A stretch of 64,000 bases of DNA from Lindgomyces ingoldianus (Eukaryota; Ascomycota; Dothideomycetes; Pleosporales; Lindgomycetaceae), in assembly GCF_010093535.1 (NCBI RefSeq), contig NW_022985206.1:1-64000 (forward strand), in the 5' to 3' direction. The position numbers and the translations under genes are program-made. Positions 20,880-31,434 of this stretch are shown here, piece after piece (the stretch's first letter is position 1; each line of letters opens with the position of its first letter). The notes beneath the pieces were generated by a model. That model was not told the origin of the DNA, did no database searches, and saw only the letters and a list, made by a program, of their open reading frames with translations.

Positions 20880-23805
20880 GAGAGGGGGAAAAGATCACTG
20901 GGGAAGCCACTTCTCTTAGAGAGAGGGGGAAATCGACACCATTCTTGTACCAGCTCGAGCCTCCAAAGCCCAGCAAGCGTTCACATGCCCCTTAGAAACC
21001 TTCGAGTTTGTTACTCCAGCTGAGCCATGTGTTGCCCAGCATGTTGATCCTACGCCATTTCGATGACCAGGGTAGCACATTTGGTGTTCTGCACGAGTCT
21101 ATTGACGAAATTTTTGAGCTTAAGCCAACTCCATCGTATGAGGAAGTTGTATGGGGACGGAGTAGCGAAGCTGACTTGCAAGAGGCCACGAAGATGAGAG
21201 GGACGACGGCCCGTCAAGCGATGCGCAACCGAAGATCCGGTACCCTTCACAAGATTCTAGTGGTCGTAGTCGAGATAAATCTGGTGGGATTACTCCACCA
21301 ACCATACCTAAGGCACATAAATGCAGGTGGATGCGCCATTTGCATTGGACCCCTCCGAACTCCTGGACATAGCGATGAGATCAGATCGGTCCCAACCTGC
21401 CCACTTTCCTCCCATATTGTAACAGCCGTAAGTCGTCGACTTGCAAATGATCATAAGTTTCCAATCACAACTTCAGGTTCCCCATGGAAAACTCTGGCTA
21501 ATTGATTGTCTGAGGCAGTACCTTCATGTTCTTGTGGGGTTTCTACATCCTGTATTTACGGGGCGCAACTCTTGTTCAGAGATTGCCGTAAGTCGTATCA
21601 CCTCTGCACAATGCACTCGAACTCTTTAATTCGTGCCCTTTCTTCGAGCCCAGTTCAAAAGTGAGCGAGCCCACCAACGGCAAGGGCGCTGAAGCGAGCT
21701 GTGGAAACAATGATAATTGGCCAGAGAGATGCTGACACGCTTGCCAAGCGTAATTACATTTAGCCACAGCGTTTCTGGGTACCAGGATTCCTCATCTTAC
21801 ACTATTCAGTCTGTGATCAACGCTTCCAAAGGTCTTTGTGGCGGCTGACATGCGCTTATATCCAACACTTTTATCGTTCGTATGAGCCCCGGCGCCCGGG
21901 TTACGGTCTCGAACTTGCGTTCAACAGTGCATCTCGACGGACTCGGTGATTCGCTTCGACCCGAACGAACCCTAGCTCAGCGCGTGCAGCAACTTTCCAG
22001 GCATTCTAACAGGGATCAACGTATGCCACCGCCAACGTTCTGTTGTAGTATCAAGCATAAGTAGTGTGCGTGGTTGTTGCGGGGTGGGATAAGCAAAGGC
22101 TGTTGCAGAGTACTTTCACAGTTGCATGAGCGATCCTGCTGGTTCATCTTGCTTTTGATCTGTGCTTTGGTTAAAAAAAAAAGAAAAATAGAGTTTTAGC
22201 GATCCTAACAACGGCACCGATCACGAACACTACTTATGTCTGATACTACAGTACGGCACGCCTGGCGGTGGCTGCACGAGATACGCTCAACTTGCCTTGC
22301 ACATGCTATACATACTGTCTCGCTTACACCCACTCGATCTTGACAACGAGAGATAGCAAGAATAAGCGGGGAAGGGCCAGTGCAGTGGGGCACAGGCAGC
22401 ACTCGAATGTTGTTCACAGCTTCTTTCAAGGGGGGGAGTTCGTCTAATAACCTTAAAGACCACAAAATGTGCAATACGACCCACGCTCGAGGAGGCTTCA
22501 GCGCTCGAAATCCCTTTGCTCGATGCTTTCCACGTCGTCAGACTAAGTCTTCGCTAACGATTACGCATTTTATAACTATCTACTTACAGCAAATTACTAC
22601 ACAACTCATCGACACCGGTGAGAATTCTCGTCATTCCGAGTCCGTGCAGATGGCGACGACCAGTGCCACAGCAGGTAACCATGCAAAGTAGCTCACGGTT
22701 CTTATTCACATGTAATATCCGTTCCACATTTCTGTGCTGACTCCATCACTGTATTCCATGCATACCAATCCAACCATCACGTTGCACCGTCTCACGCAGG
22801 ACCATGAAACCCTATAGTACTTCCATTACCATGACGAGACACATCCATAGATCTTGCAAGGAGTTGAATCCATTGTGTATACCAGTAACGTCTCAAAATC
22901 AGTATGAAATGGGTTAATATTGTAAGCCCAACTGATTTCAATGCGTCTTCGAACTTCACTTCCCTCCTGACTTCGGCTCTCCCACTCGCGGGTGTCATCC
23001 AAGCCTGGAAGCACACTCATTTGCAATGACTAACTCGCCTACCTCCTTCCCCAACAAGGGCAATATACGGACGTATCCTTGCGACAAAGGCTCGGTAAGT
23101 CGTGTACTCACTTGGCTGTCAGCACCGGGCCACCGCGAGACCATAGCGACAGCTACTCTTGCAGCCCCACTCCTTCCCGCAGACATCCATTGGAGAAGAG
23201 AAGCTCAAGAGCAGTTCTCTCTATGGCAACAGCTATTCGTAGGCCACCGCTCTCCAACGACTGGCCCGCAGCCCTTGTATAGCAAGTATAACTGTCGGCT
23301 ATCTCGTTATGGAGCGACATGGGCCTGGCACACTCCCGAGGCTTCGACCATAGACCAACTCGATTCTCCGCATCTCTTTGGAAAGTATGAACGCACTCAG
23401 AAATATTTTTGCTCTTAAAACGATCTCCTTAAAGAACTTAGCACACAATGGGAACGGGACCTAGCTATTATGAGGTGTGGAGCGAAGGCCTCTCGGCATT
23501 AGGCTCAAATTTGGCAGGGCTTCGATTTATAAGGGAAATTAAGGGCTAGCGTTAGGACCCTAGGCCGGTAACAGAGATAGTTCAGGCCTTGAGGGAGTTG
23601 GGACTTAGAGAAGCTTTTGTCACGTTACTTCGTGTTCCATACCCGTTCCGATACGAGCTACCCCTCCTCGATCGACACACAGGCCACAAATTGGCCAATT
23701 AAACACCAGCATACTACAAGCGTTTTGCGAAGGCAACAGTCCACTTCCTTATCTTCACCTTGACATCGCATCCTCTTCTCTTCCATACGTCCACTCACTC
23801 TCACT
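20880..23805. other. 2.9-kb spacer without a supported gene
   Basis: The longest ORF here (21008-21505 plus, 165 codons) has shadow ORFs on the other strand and no recognisable motif. The 20880-21100 part should contain the UstYa-like promoter. I searched by eye for a RiPP precursor (signal peptide with repeated cores between KR/KK sites) and found none. Confidence 0.45.
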
Positions 23806-24981
23806 ATGGCCTCCATCATGGTAACCGCACAGTGCCTATGCAAAGCCCAAACCTTCACTACCGAGGTCCCTGCCTCGAATTTCCCCCTCCTAGCCACCGC
23901 CTGCCATTGCGACTCCTGCCGCCGCGTCACCGGCGCATTATACTCCATCAACTTGCCTTGGCCGGAACCACGCGTGAACGTAGACATATCTAAACTCGCC
24001 CGGTATGCATTTTCTTCCCGTATTAGGGTTTTCTTCTGCCGGACTTGTTCCACTCCGATATTCTTTGAAGATGGCGATTTGGGAGATCTGGATGTTTTCA
24101 CAGGCGCAGTGAAGAACGATGCTGGAGATGTTATGGATCTAAAGATCATCCGGCATATATTTGTTGGAGATACACGGGATGGCGGGGCGTCTATGTGGCT
24201 ACGGAAGCCGAATGCGGATGGAAGCGAGGCGAAGAGGTTTAAGGAACGTAGTCGTGGAGAGGATGTGCATGAATATGGCTTCGATTGGCCTGCAGAACAA
24301 ACCCCTGGTTCTAACACCACGTACGAGGAAAAGTCCACGGAGAATGCTATTCCCATTCGATGTCACTGCAAGGGCGTGGATCTCGTCTTGCATCGAGGTA
24401 ACTACAACGGGAAAAAGAGAGAAGAGCTTCCGTGGTTCATTGATCCCAAGACACACAAAGCTATCGCGGGATTCTGCGCATGCGACTCTTGCCGTCTCTC
24501 ATTCGGTGTCGATGTTTGTAATTGGAGCTTTGCGGAGCTGAACAACATCTCTTATTCCGAGGCTCTGACGAAGAATGGAAAGGTCTTCCCACGGAATACA
24601 TCGGAGCTCAAGGCTGCGGTGGACCGCAAAGATTCGTCAATCGGCACGCTCACGTACTACGCTTCCTCTCCCAATGTCCAGCGCTACTTCTGCGGTTCTT
24701 GTGGTGCCTGTGTCTTTTATGCTGCGGACGACCGTCCAGATATTGTGGATGTTGCTATTGGTGTTCTGGAAGCCTCAGATGGTGCAAGAGCTGAAGGGTT
24801 TCACTCTTGGGCTCTAGGGAAAGTCGGCTCGATCGGTGATACGAAAGGTGGATGGAGAGAAGGGCTCATGGCGAGAGTTGAAAAGGAGTGCGAAGAGTGG
24901 AGGGAGCAGAGGGGTTATCCGAAGAATTGGAGGAGAGTTGAGAGAGAGGCAGCAGAGGCTAAAGGGGGAACAAATTATTGA
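23806..24981 (+). CDS. Tandem GFA/CENP-V (Mss4-like) zinc-binding protein, 391 aa
   Basis: A single-exon ORF of 391 codons with two copies of the glutathione-dependent formaldehyde-activating (GFA) fold. Copy 1 has zinc ligands C10/C12 (CLC), C33/C35/C38 (CHCDSC) and C78/C81 (CRTC). Copy 2 has C186/C188 (CHC), C224/C226/C229 (CACDSC) and C296/C299 (CGSC), so both sites look complete. Family members bind structural and catalytic zinc; the founding enzyme condenses formaldehyde with glutathione, but most fungal members have no known reaction. The tail (about residues 345-391) is charged and may be helical. There is no targeting signal, so it is likely cytosolic. A second ATG at codon 5 could also serve as start. 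The gene stands alone. Confidence 0.88.
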   Translation: MASIMVTAQCLCKAQTFTTEVPASNFPLLATACHCDSCRRVTGALYSINLPWPEPRVNVDISKLARYAFSSRIRVFFCRTCSTPIFFEDGDLGDLDVFTGAVKNDAGDVMDLKIIRHIFVGDTRDGGASMWLRKPNADGSEAKRFKERSRGEDVHEYGFDWPAEQTPGSNTTYEEKSTENAIPIRCHCKGVDLVLHRGNYNGKKREELPWFIDPKTHKAIAGFCACDSCRLSFGVDVCNWSFAELNNISYSEALTKNGKVFPRNTSELKAAVDRKDSSIGTLTYYASSPNVQRYFCGSCGACVFYAADDRPDIVDVAIGVLEASDGARAEGFHSWALGKVGSIGDTKGGWREGLMARVEKECEEWREQRGYPKNWRRVEREAAEAKGGTNY

Positions 24982-25577
24982 TCGAAGTTTCTTCGTCTTG
25001 CTACCTAGCATTGAAAATTACAGCAGGGTCATTTAGGACAGAAATTAACACTCTGTTGACCTTCTCCCTGAATCTAGGAAGAGGTTTTGGACAATACATA
25101 GAGTCTACCCTGGTCTTGCTCCATTTATGTGATAAAATGCTGCACACTAAGGGCCTATTTTACTGCTAATGTTGGATTTCCCTCTTGTTCAATAAACGGA
25201 ACCCTCATACTGCATAAGATATACTGCACATGAATTCTCTACTGCTAAACAACTACGAATATCTAGGGTATTATATTGAGTGAATGAAGTTCATGGTTCT
25301 ATGTACGGTGGAAATAGAGAACGAGAGCTAGAGACGCATCCAGGGCATGCTTGGAGATTAATAGGTCCAGTTGATGGTAAGGGTTGAACTTGGACTAAGC
25401 TTCTCTAGGCCTAGCGCAGAGCCTGCATCGCCCCACTCATGCTGCGCCCCCGCGACAGCCTCAACTCCGACACATAGCAACTATAGAACTGGTCCTCTCC
25501 ATACCTCTTCAACTCATCACTTATATGTAGAAGCCCCCCAGCCTCACAGTAGGTCAGGCTCAAGCATCGGCGCCGAG
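24982..25577. other. Spacer between the GFA-type and CorA-like genes
   Basis: Probable 3' region of the GFA-type gene and 5' region of the CorA-like gene. No motif or RNA gene was recognised. The frame used at 25578 stays open upstream to about 25371, but this extension is rich in Ser, Thr, Pro and His and looks non-coding. Confidence 0.4.
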
Positions 25578-27053
25578 ATGAAAGGCTCGGAAGAGCCAGC
25601 TCACTTGGGAGGATTTACCAACGTCCAAGTTTGGGAAGATAGCTTCGAGGGTCAAATATATCACCACGTGGAGGACCTTGGTGAGGAGGATATTCCACCT
25701 GTCTGCAGGAGGGCTACGGTATTTATTAGCCAGCCTTTGCTCCTGATCAACGTATTCATGGACTTCCTATCAGGACGGCTCGAATTCGAATGATCGATAT
25801 AGATGGAGATTGAACCTGTGCGCAAACCCCAGCCAGCTTCAAGCTGTGATATATCTAACCATTTGCGCATCATAGCTTACTTTCGTCGCATCATCGCAAA
25901 CGAATGGGTGCGCCATTTTCAGAGGATGCGATGGAAGCCTTGCAATACTTTTGGCGTATACCCAAACGACATGCTAGAGCCGTTTTACATATCAGTGGCA
26001 GTGCTTTGACGTTCGCTCCTCTATACGGGAACCCAGACTGGAGCGGTAAGATTGGTTTTCGTAATAAATCCGTATGGACTGTGTATATCTGATCATATTC
26101 TAGGCTTCTTGCTCCGCGGATCACGGAGCTGGAATTGGTCGTACGGTGTTGTGATATCGCATGATAAGAAGGCCCTCACTACCTACGGGATTTGTATTGG
26201 ACTGAGTGTGGAGGAGACAAGCCAACTACTGGACTACATCATCAATGCCAAACATCTCGCCAAAAGTCGCCTCTTCGTTCCAATCGCTCTAGCGGACCTT
26301 AGCCTCGAAGTATCCCAAAATTTTAATCAAGGTCATCGTAAAAATCTGGGCGATATACAGGCTTGCTTGGGTAATGACGTATATCTGAGCAGTCACGGAT
26401 CGAAGTCGCAGCCCGATATCGATTTAGGGGAGGCTAGTAGGAAGCTCACCGGTGTGACTTGCTCAAGTGCCGCTGTGACAGCATTAGTAACTGGGCACCT
26501 GAATATTGTGGGTTTCCTTCAAGAGCAGGTTTCAAAGGAGCAATACAGAGGGGAGAGTCTCCACCCAGGCACAATTGACTCTCTTGAACTTGAAGAGAGA
26601 CTGGCGTTTGTCCATCAATGTCTACTCGTTGAGAAGAGAACGAACGTCTACATCAAAGAAGCAATCCAGGCGCAAGTCCAAGCTGTATGACTTCTCCTTT
26701 CCCTCATCCAATTTTCCACATTTAACATTCCTTAGGTGTACAGTCTTATCGGCCAGAAGGAAAATGAACTGAACCTTATGTATGGTTCAGATATGCGGAC
26801 GATTGCAATCGTCACGCTTATTTTCCTTCCAGGAACCTTCGTGGCGACGCTTTTCAGTGCGAGTTTTTGGAATTTCGGGCCTTCAAATACCGGCCCGATT
26901 GTCTCGAAATGGGTCTGGTTGTATTGGGTAATCACAGGTCTTTTGACCGTTACGGTATTTGTTGCATGGAGAGGTAAGTGGTTGAAGTCAATGCGGTGGC
27001 CATTTACCATTAGGAAAATGGAAACATTGATAGTAAAAGAGGTGACAGATTGA
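25578..27053 (+). CDS. Fungal CorA-like (Mg2+ transporter-like) membrane protein, 5' end unresolved
   Basis: The 3' part is clear: 25904-26045, 26104-26684 and 26736-27053 join in frame across introns of 58 nt (gtaaga...ttctag) and 51 nt (gtatga...ccttag). They give a protein with PLYGNPDWSGFLLRGSRSWNW, a helical stretch (LEERLAFVHQCLLVEKRTN...YIKEAIQAQVQAVYSLIGQKEN), and two C-terminal membrane spans, RTIAIVTLIFLPGTFVATLF and VWLYWVITGLLTVTVFVAW. This arrangement is that of fungal CorA-related proteins; the canonical GMN loop of true Mg2+ channels is not visible, so transport is doubtful. An upstream open stretch from the ATG at 25578 (MKGSEEPAHLGG...FISQPLLLINVFMDFL) looks coding but is in another frame and stops at 25791. 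The junction at 25752-25903 could be an unrecognised intron or a lesion, so the start is provisional. Confidence 0.7.
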
Positions 27054-29537
27054 TGTAACTTAGCAGAAAGAAAATGACTGATAATACATGAAGAGTTGTC
27101 CACGGGCAGCATCAGCAGTTCAAGGTGTTTGCCAAGATAAGGGACCGCTTTATGGATTGCCTATCAATAATCATGCGTGCACTTTAGAGCGCGAGTGATT
27201 CAAAGCCAAGAGAAGAGACTTAGCTGTAAATGTTTCCAGGATGACACCTTGCACCACTGAAGTTGATTAACATGGGATTAGGTGACTTAGGCCGAGCCGC
27301 ATTTGGCCTTACTATTACCTCGGTACATTACCAACCTGAGGAACGTAGTAGACTTTCTCTTTGCTGTTGTGCTCGGCCGAAATCTGCATAATAGTTTGAT
27401 TTGAAGGACAGAAATTACATCCTCTTATAAACCTAGCTGATTCTAGCAGGAGACCTAGCAGGGAAACCTTATACTGTTCATATGCCTTGATACGTTATAA
27501 CACGCTACCAACAGCAGGCGCCTATATTTTTTAGTAACCCATTCAGTAATCTTTTGAGAAATCTTGTGAGTACTTATTGTAAGAAGTTGCTGTTTCCATA
27601 TATAGCTTTTTTTCTCCCCTCCACCCATCAAGCATAAACGCTAATAATCTTTAGCTAGTCCGCGTCAGCATCGGAGGAACCGGCTCCTACTCCCTCAAAT
27701 ACGTTCCCTACTTTGAACATCTAATCTTCTTCTACGCAACATACATCTGTCTTTTGCGCAACCACCTCCTCGCTACAGCACGCACATCGCGAACGGAGTC
27801 CGACACTAAGCACAAGACCCTGGATTGGTACCTAATAACAAACGCATATGCCATTGATTCAAGACCTGTACCCTAGCTCCTAGTTCAGCATTCATGCAGT
27901 CTGTCGAACCGCGAACATGTGCTCCAAGAACTAGACACTGGTAATTCCAGAGTGAACCACCCCAGAGTTCCGCTCGTAGGCATGAACTCCGTCTTAGCAA
28001 CGTTGGCTATTCCTACTGTTAAGACGATGTCAATTCCAGTGAATTACGTGAAGAATGAAAATTTCTTCTGTACTTTTAGTCGCATCCATTTTGCGGCCTG
28101 CGTTGTGGCGTAAATTAATCGGAGGTACTGTCTTAAGACAGATTTGAATATGTTGGATAACTTCCGCCGGGATATATTTAATTTCAGATACGGGATTAAG
28201 GGAAGCAAGGACAGGCCTATTGTTAGAATATGGTAGCATCACGAAGGGGATTGAAGAGCAAGGGTGCGAGAAAAGAGTCGCGGATAATGTTTTGAGAGAA
28301 TTGGACAATCGGAGATGGAAAACGCGATAGAAGGTCGGGGACTGGTCGTTGAGGTTCAGGATAATGCCGTAGCGAGAGAGGGGTTACGGCATGGACGTAT
28401 ATAAATATCCTCACTTAGATTCCGAATTCTTGTCTTGCGCACACAGAAAGATGGCATGGCAACTGACGCGCTCACTGGTCACAGACTCATAGATATGGCC
28501 CGCCTCAACACCGCCCCTCTGTGTTCAACAATTCTCGATGTCAGGCCTGTTCTGAAAAGATCTTAGTAAGGGGAAGAGCAAAACAGAGCGATGAAAGAAA
28601 TCTAGGATAGAACAGCGCCACCGACGAGGCTTTCCCCGGCAACTTCAGATATCGGAGAAGCCTCTGAGTCTGACCAAGCTTAGTGCAGCATGGCTCCAGT
28701 TCGAGGCCCGAAACCCGGGCAACTTCTTGTCGTGGATAGAGATGCGCTGCCATTCTTCATGTTTCGCGTTTTCATCGCGATACGGCGTGGTTCGGACTTC
28801 CTAAGGCGTCATAGACTGATGTGTCTGATCTTCAATGCGAGAATTTGATGCTAGGATCCTCACAACGGTAGTATACTGGTAGCAGGACTACTAGGGGTAA
28901 TTTTTATTGGTCTTGGAAGTTTCTCAGAGTATACCACATACGTGGAAGACCAGGCAGTTCGCTACGAGTTCCGGCTACTCACGTATAACGTCGCCGGATA
29001 CAACAGAAGTGTTTCGACATTGTAGCGAGGAGGTTGCGCATAGAAGCTTATTGGAGGAAATAGGTCGATTTTATCTTCATCTGTATATCTAGGGTAAGGG
29101 ACGCAGAGAAGGGTTGGAAGTTTTCCTGACTGAGATTTGGGCCGAGCTTGGGGAAGTCGCGAAGAAGGTGCGTCATGGTGAGGGGCTGGGATTAGATAAA
29201 GGAGGTGTTCGCAAAGGCGGAGGGAAATACGAAACTTCGGACGAGGGACTGGAAGACATAACATTGCGGAATGAGGTAGTCTGGCTGCAGCTCTGGAAAT
29301 AATCACTACGGACGTCAGAAGTTGTAACGCGGGAAGAGTAACGGAATCACAACGAAGGAATTCGTTCGTTCCTTTGCTGCCTAAGCCAGGGCAGTGAATG
29401 TGAAGTTGATGTGAATACCGTAACCGCACGCTTTTCTCCAGCGTAAAATCCCCAACTCCTAAACGCCTTGACAACTTCCCTCGCCGTTTCTAAACAGAAA
29501 TCTCCCCCACAAGCAACCCTACATTGGCAGCAGCAAA
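27054..29537. other. 2.5-kb spacer, possible gene relics
   Basis: No complete gene. An ATG-less open stretch at about 27655-27888 plus (reading LVRVSIGGTGSYSLKYVPYF...) follows an acceptor-like ctttag and could be an orphan exon; I do not recognise it. The stretch 28907-29302 is described separately. No RNA gene was seen. Confidence 0.4.
28907..29302 (+). pseudogene. Possible gene relic: two ORFs in one frame split by TAG
   Basis: The ORFs 28907-29092 and 29114-29302 share a frame and are separated only by a TAG at 29090-29092, after which the frame is open. The text around the stop (EEVAHRSLLEEIGRFYLHLYI, then EGLEVFLTEIWAELGEVAKKVRHGEGL) looks helical and coding-like. A CAG-to-TAG change would explain it. 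No family was recognised, and a 170-codon ORF runs on the other strand, so this is weak. Confidence 0.25.
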
Positions 29538-30386
29538 ATGTCCAAAAACCTAGAAACCGCCTCAAAAAAATACGCTCAACTGAACATCCCGCAAAACCCA
29601 AGCCATCGACTTCCTCTCTGTCTCCCAAGAACCAGCCTAACGCTACCCACAACCCACTCCACTCTTCGCTCCCAGCTTGTCGTGATCAAAACCCGCCTTT
29701 ACAAAGACGAAGTCGCATTCTTAGAGGCGATCCGTTCTAACATACACATTTCCGGATCTGAGAGAATCGGAGGGATGCTTATCGACAAGGGAGACGAAAT
29801 CGCGCCAGCAAGGTACTCATGGGCTGCTCTCGAACCCGTATTTGGTCAAGATCTCTTCACTTTATCAACCCGCCGCAAGGTGCGGACATTCCCGGCATCG
29901 CTCGTCGCGCACATCTTCATCGAAGTGCTGGAGGCAATCCGCTGGTTGCACGGTCTGAACCCGAAGGGGATATTTCACGGAGATATTGGAAATCCTGCGA
30001 ATATTATGTTGGAAATGTTTCCCCGTGCAGGGGGATTGCGGGTCCTGGGGTTGCCGAATGTGGTTATGGTAGATTTTGGTGCTGGAGGCTGGTGTGAGGA
30101 TATGGATGGTGCGGTTTGCTATGATGCAACTGAGTTTCGGGGGCTTATGGCGTGTCTAGCTAATGATACAGGGGACAGATTTTTGCACGGGATTGTCGAG
30201 TCCTATGCCTGTTCTCCAGATCCTTCGCCTGATGAGATTTGGCTAAGGTGGCAAGAGGAGGCGACGAAACGGAGAGGTGATGGTCCGTTCGTTGTTCCAG
30301 AGGGCTTGCTTGTGGAGCTCGGGAAACTGGTTGTGAGCGACGAGGCGATGGAGGCAGCAGTGGAGGAGGCCATTACTATTGACTAG
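29538..30386 (+). CDS. Protein-kinase-like protein (282 aa), unknown substrate
   Basis: A single ORF of 282 codons. It has a β3-type lysine in LVVIKTR (K51), a possible αC glutamate in KDEVAFLEAI, a catalytic-loop-like HGDIGNPANI (H147-D149, N154) and a DFG motif in VMVDFGAG (D179-G181). The order and spacing are those of a protein-kinase fold, and the HGD form is common in fungal kinase-like and aminoglycoside-phosphotransferase-like proteins. No glycine-rich loop is visible ahead of K51: the first 45 residues are Pro/Ser/Thr-rich and unlike a kinase N-lobe, so the 5' end may be shifted in frame or the ATG may lie elsewhere. The C-terminal helical lobe is short. Activity cannot be judged; a pseudokinase is possible. 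No neighbour suggests a pathway. Confidence 0.6.
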   Translation: MSKNLETASKKYAQLNIPQNPSHRLPLCLPRTSLTLPTTHSTLRSQLVVIKTRLYKDEVAFLEAIRSNIHISGSERIGGMLIDKGDEIAPARYSWAALEPVFGQDLFTLSTRRKVRTFPASLVAHIFIEVLEAIRWLHGLNPKGIFHGDIGNPANIMLEMFPRAGGLRVLGLPNVVMVDFGAGGWCEDMDGAVCYDATEFRGLMACLANDTGDRFLHGIVESYACSPDPSPDEIWLRWQEEATKRRGDGPFVVPEGLLVELGKLVVSDEAMEAAVEEAITID

Positions 30387-31434
30387 GTGTCGGTAGAGGA
30401 ACCGTGACTGAAGAACTTGGTGCTATTAGGAGCGGCCGTCGGCGAGGAACACCATAGGAAGAGCCGCGCGAGAAGTAATAATCCTCCTTCCATCATGCCC
30501 ATCATGCACATATCAAAGCCTCACCCGCCACGGATGCCACAGCGCCCAGCCATTCTGCCGTAAGAAGCCAACGTGACCAGCATCAGCATATCAGGGGACG
30601 GGAATAGGAGGAGTTCCATCCGTTTAACCGTTTGCTAGGGTTAGACAGGTTGTTCAGAGGGTATACCAAGATCCGTCCCAAATCATTTATTAGACCATTG
30701 CTATGTTCCGTGGGAGGTGCTAGTTGTGGTAATGTTGAATGCAGCTGGAAGCAGATTGCTGGAGCTTGTATTCATTGCGAGGGTTGAAGGTTGGAGCAAT
30801 GGAATCAGCGGGCGATACAATGTGGATGCTCCAAGTTGTATTGGAAGTTAGTTTGGCGCAAGTCCCCCAGAACAGTGACGGGCCCCCGCTGCGTGGAAGT
30901 TAGTTTGCCACAAGTCCCCCAGAATAGTGACGGGCCCCCGCTGGGGAACCGGCTCGAGGTTGCGCTTCTTGATCACAAAATCATGAAGGAGGCTGGCAAC
31001 ACCGGGGCTGTCGAGGGTTTCCAGAAAACGGAAGGAAGCTTTGAGTGGCGCGGTTATGGCACCAATAGGGAGCCGAGGCTCCGAGGAAGGCGAATGGATT
31101 AGACGGTTTGCCGCCGCGGATGAAAGACACGATTCCGGGGGTGTGTTCTTTTTAAGGAGTCGATAGCGGCTCTAATGCAGCATCGTATAGAGTTGGGGAA
31201 ATGAAAGCTGCCTCGTGGTTCTTAGTGAGTAGGTAGATCCTGAACGTTTTCCTAATTGGTCTACGGGGCCTGGTGGCATGGTTCAGAAAAAGCACACACT
31301 GGAAGCTGCGAGAAGCTGGTTGGACGTGAAGGACAAGCATATACGGAGCGCTGGGCGGGCCCTCCGGCCTCATGTAATTCGACCTCATGAAATTAGTCCT
31401 CCCAATATCGCGCCTCCACCAGCTGACCACCACC
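30387..31434. other. 1-kb spacer downstream of EMC4 and of the kinase-like gene
   Basis: The two flanking genes converge here, so it should contain both 3' ends. It includes a 52-bp tandem duplication (30842-30943). ORFs of 85-103 codons show no motif. Confidence 0.4.
30842..30943 (+). repeat. 52-bp tandem duplication, GC-rich
   Basis: Two head-to-tail units (30842-30893 and 30894-30943) share tggaagttagtttg, caagtcccccagaa and agtgacgggcccccgctg. They differ at only a few positions, which suggests a recent duplication. The ends are sharp and the flanks unrelated. Confidence 0.75.

Noticed and set aside
21008..21505. 165-codon plus-strand ORF near the UstYa-like gene, considered as a RiPP precursor
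   Set aside because: No signal peptide, no repeated core and no dibasic spacing.
27655..27888. ATG-less open stretch with an acceptor-like start
   Set aside because: Possible orphan exon, but no partner exon, no family and no clear donor; too weak to list as a gene.
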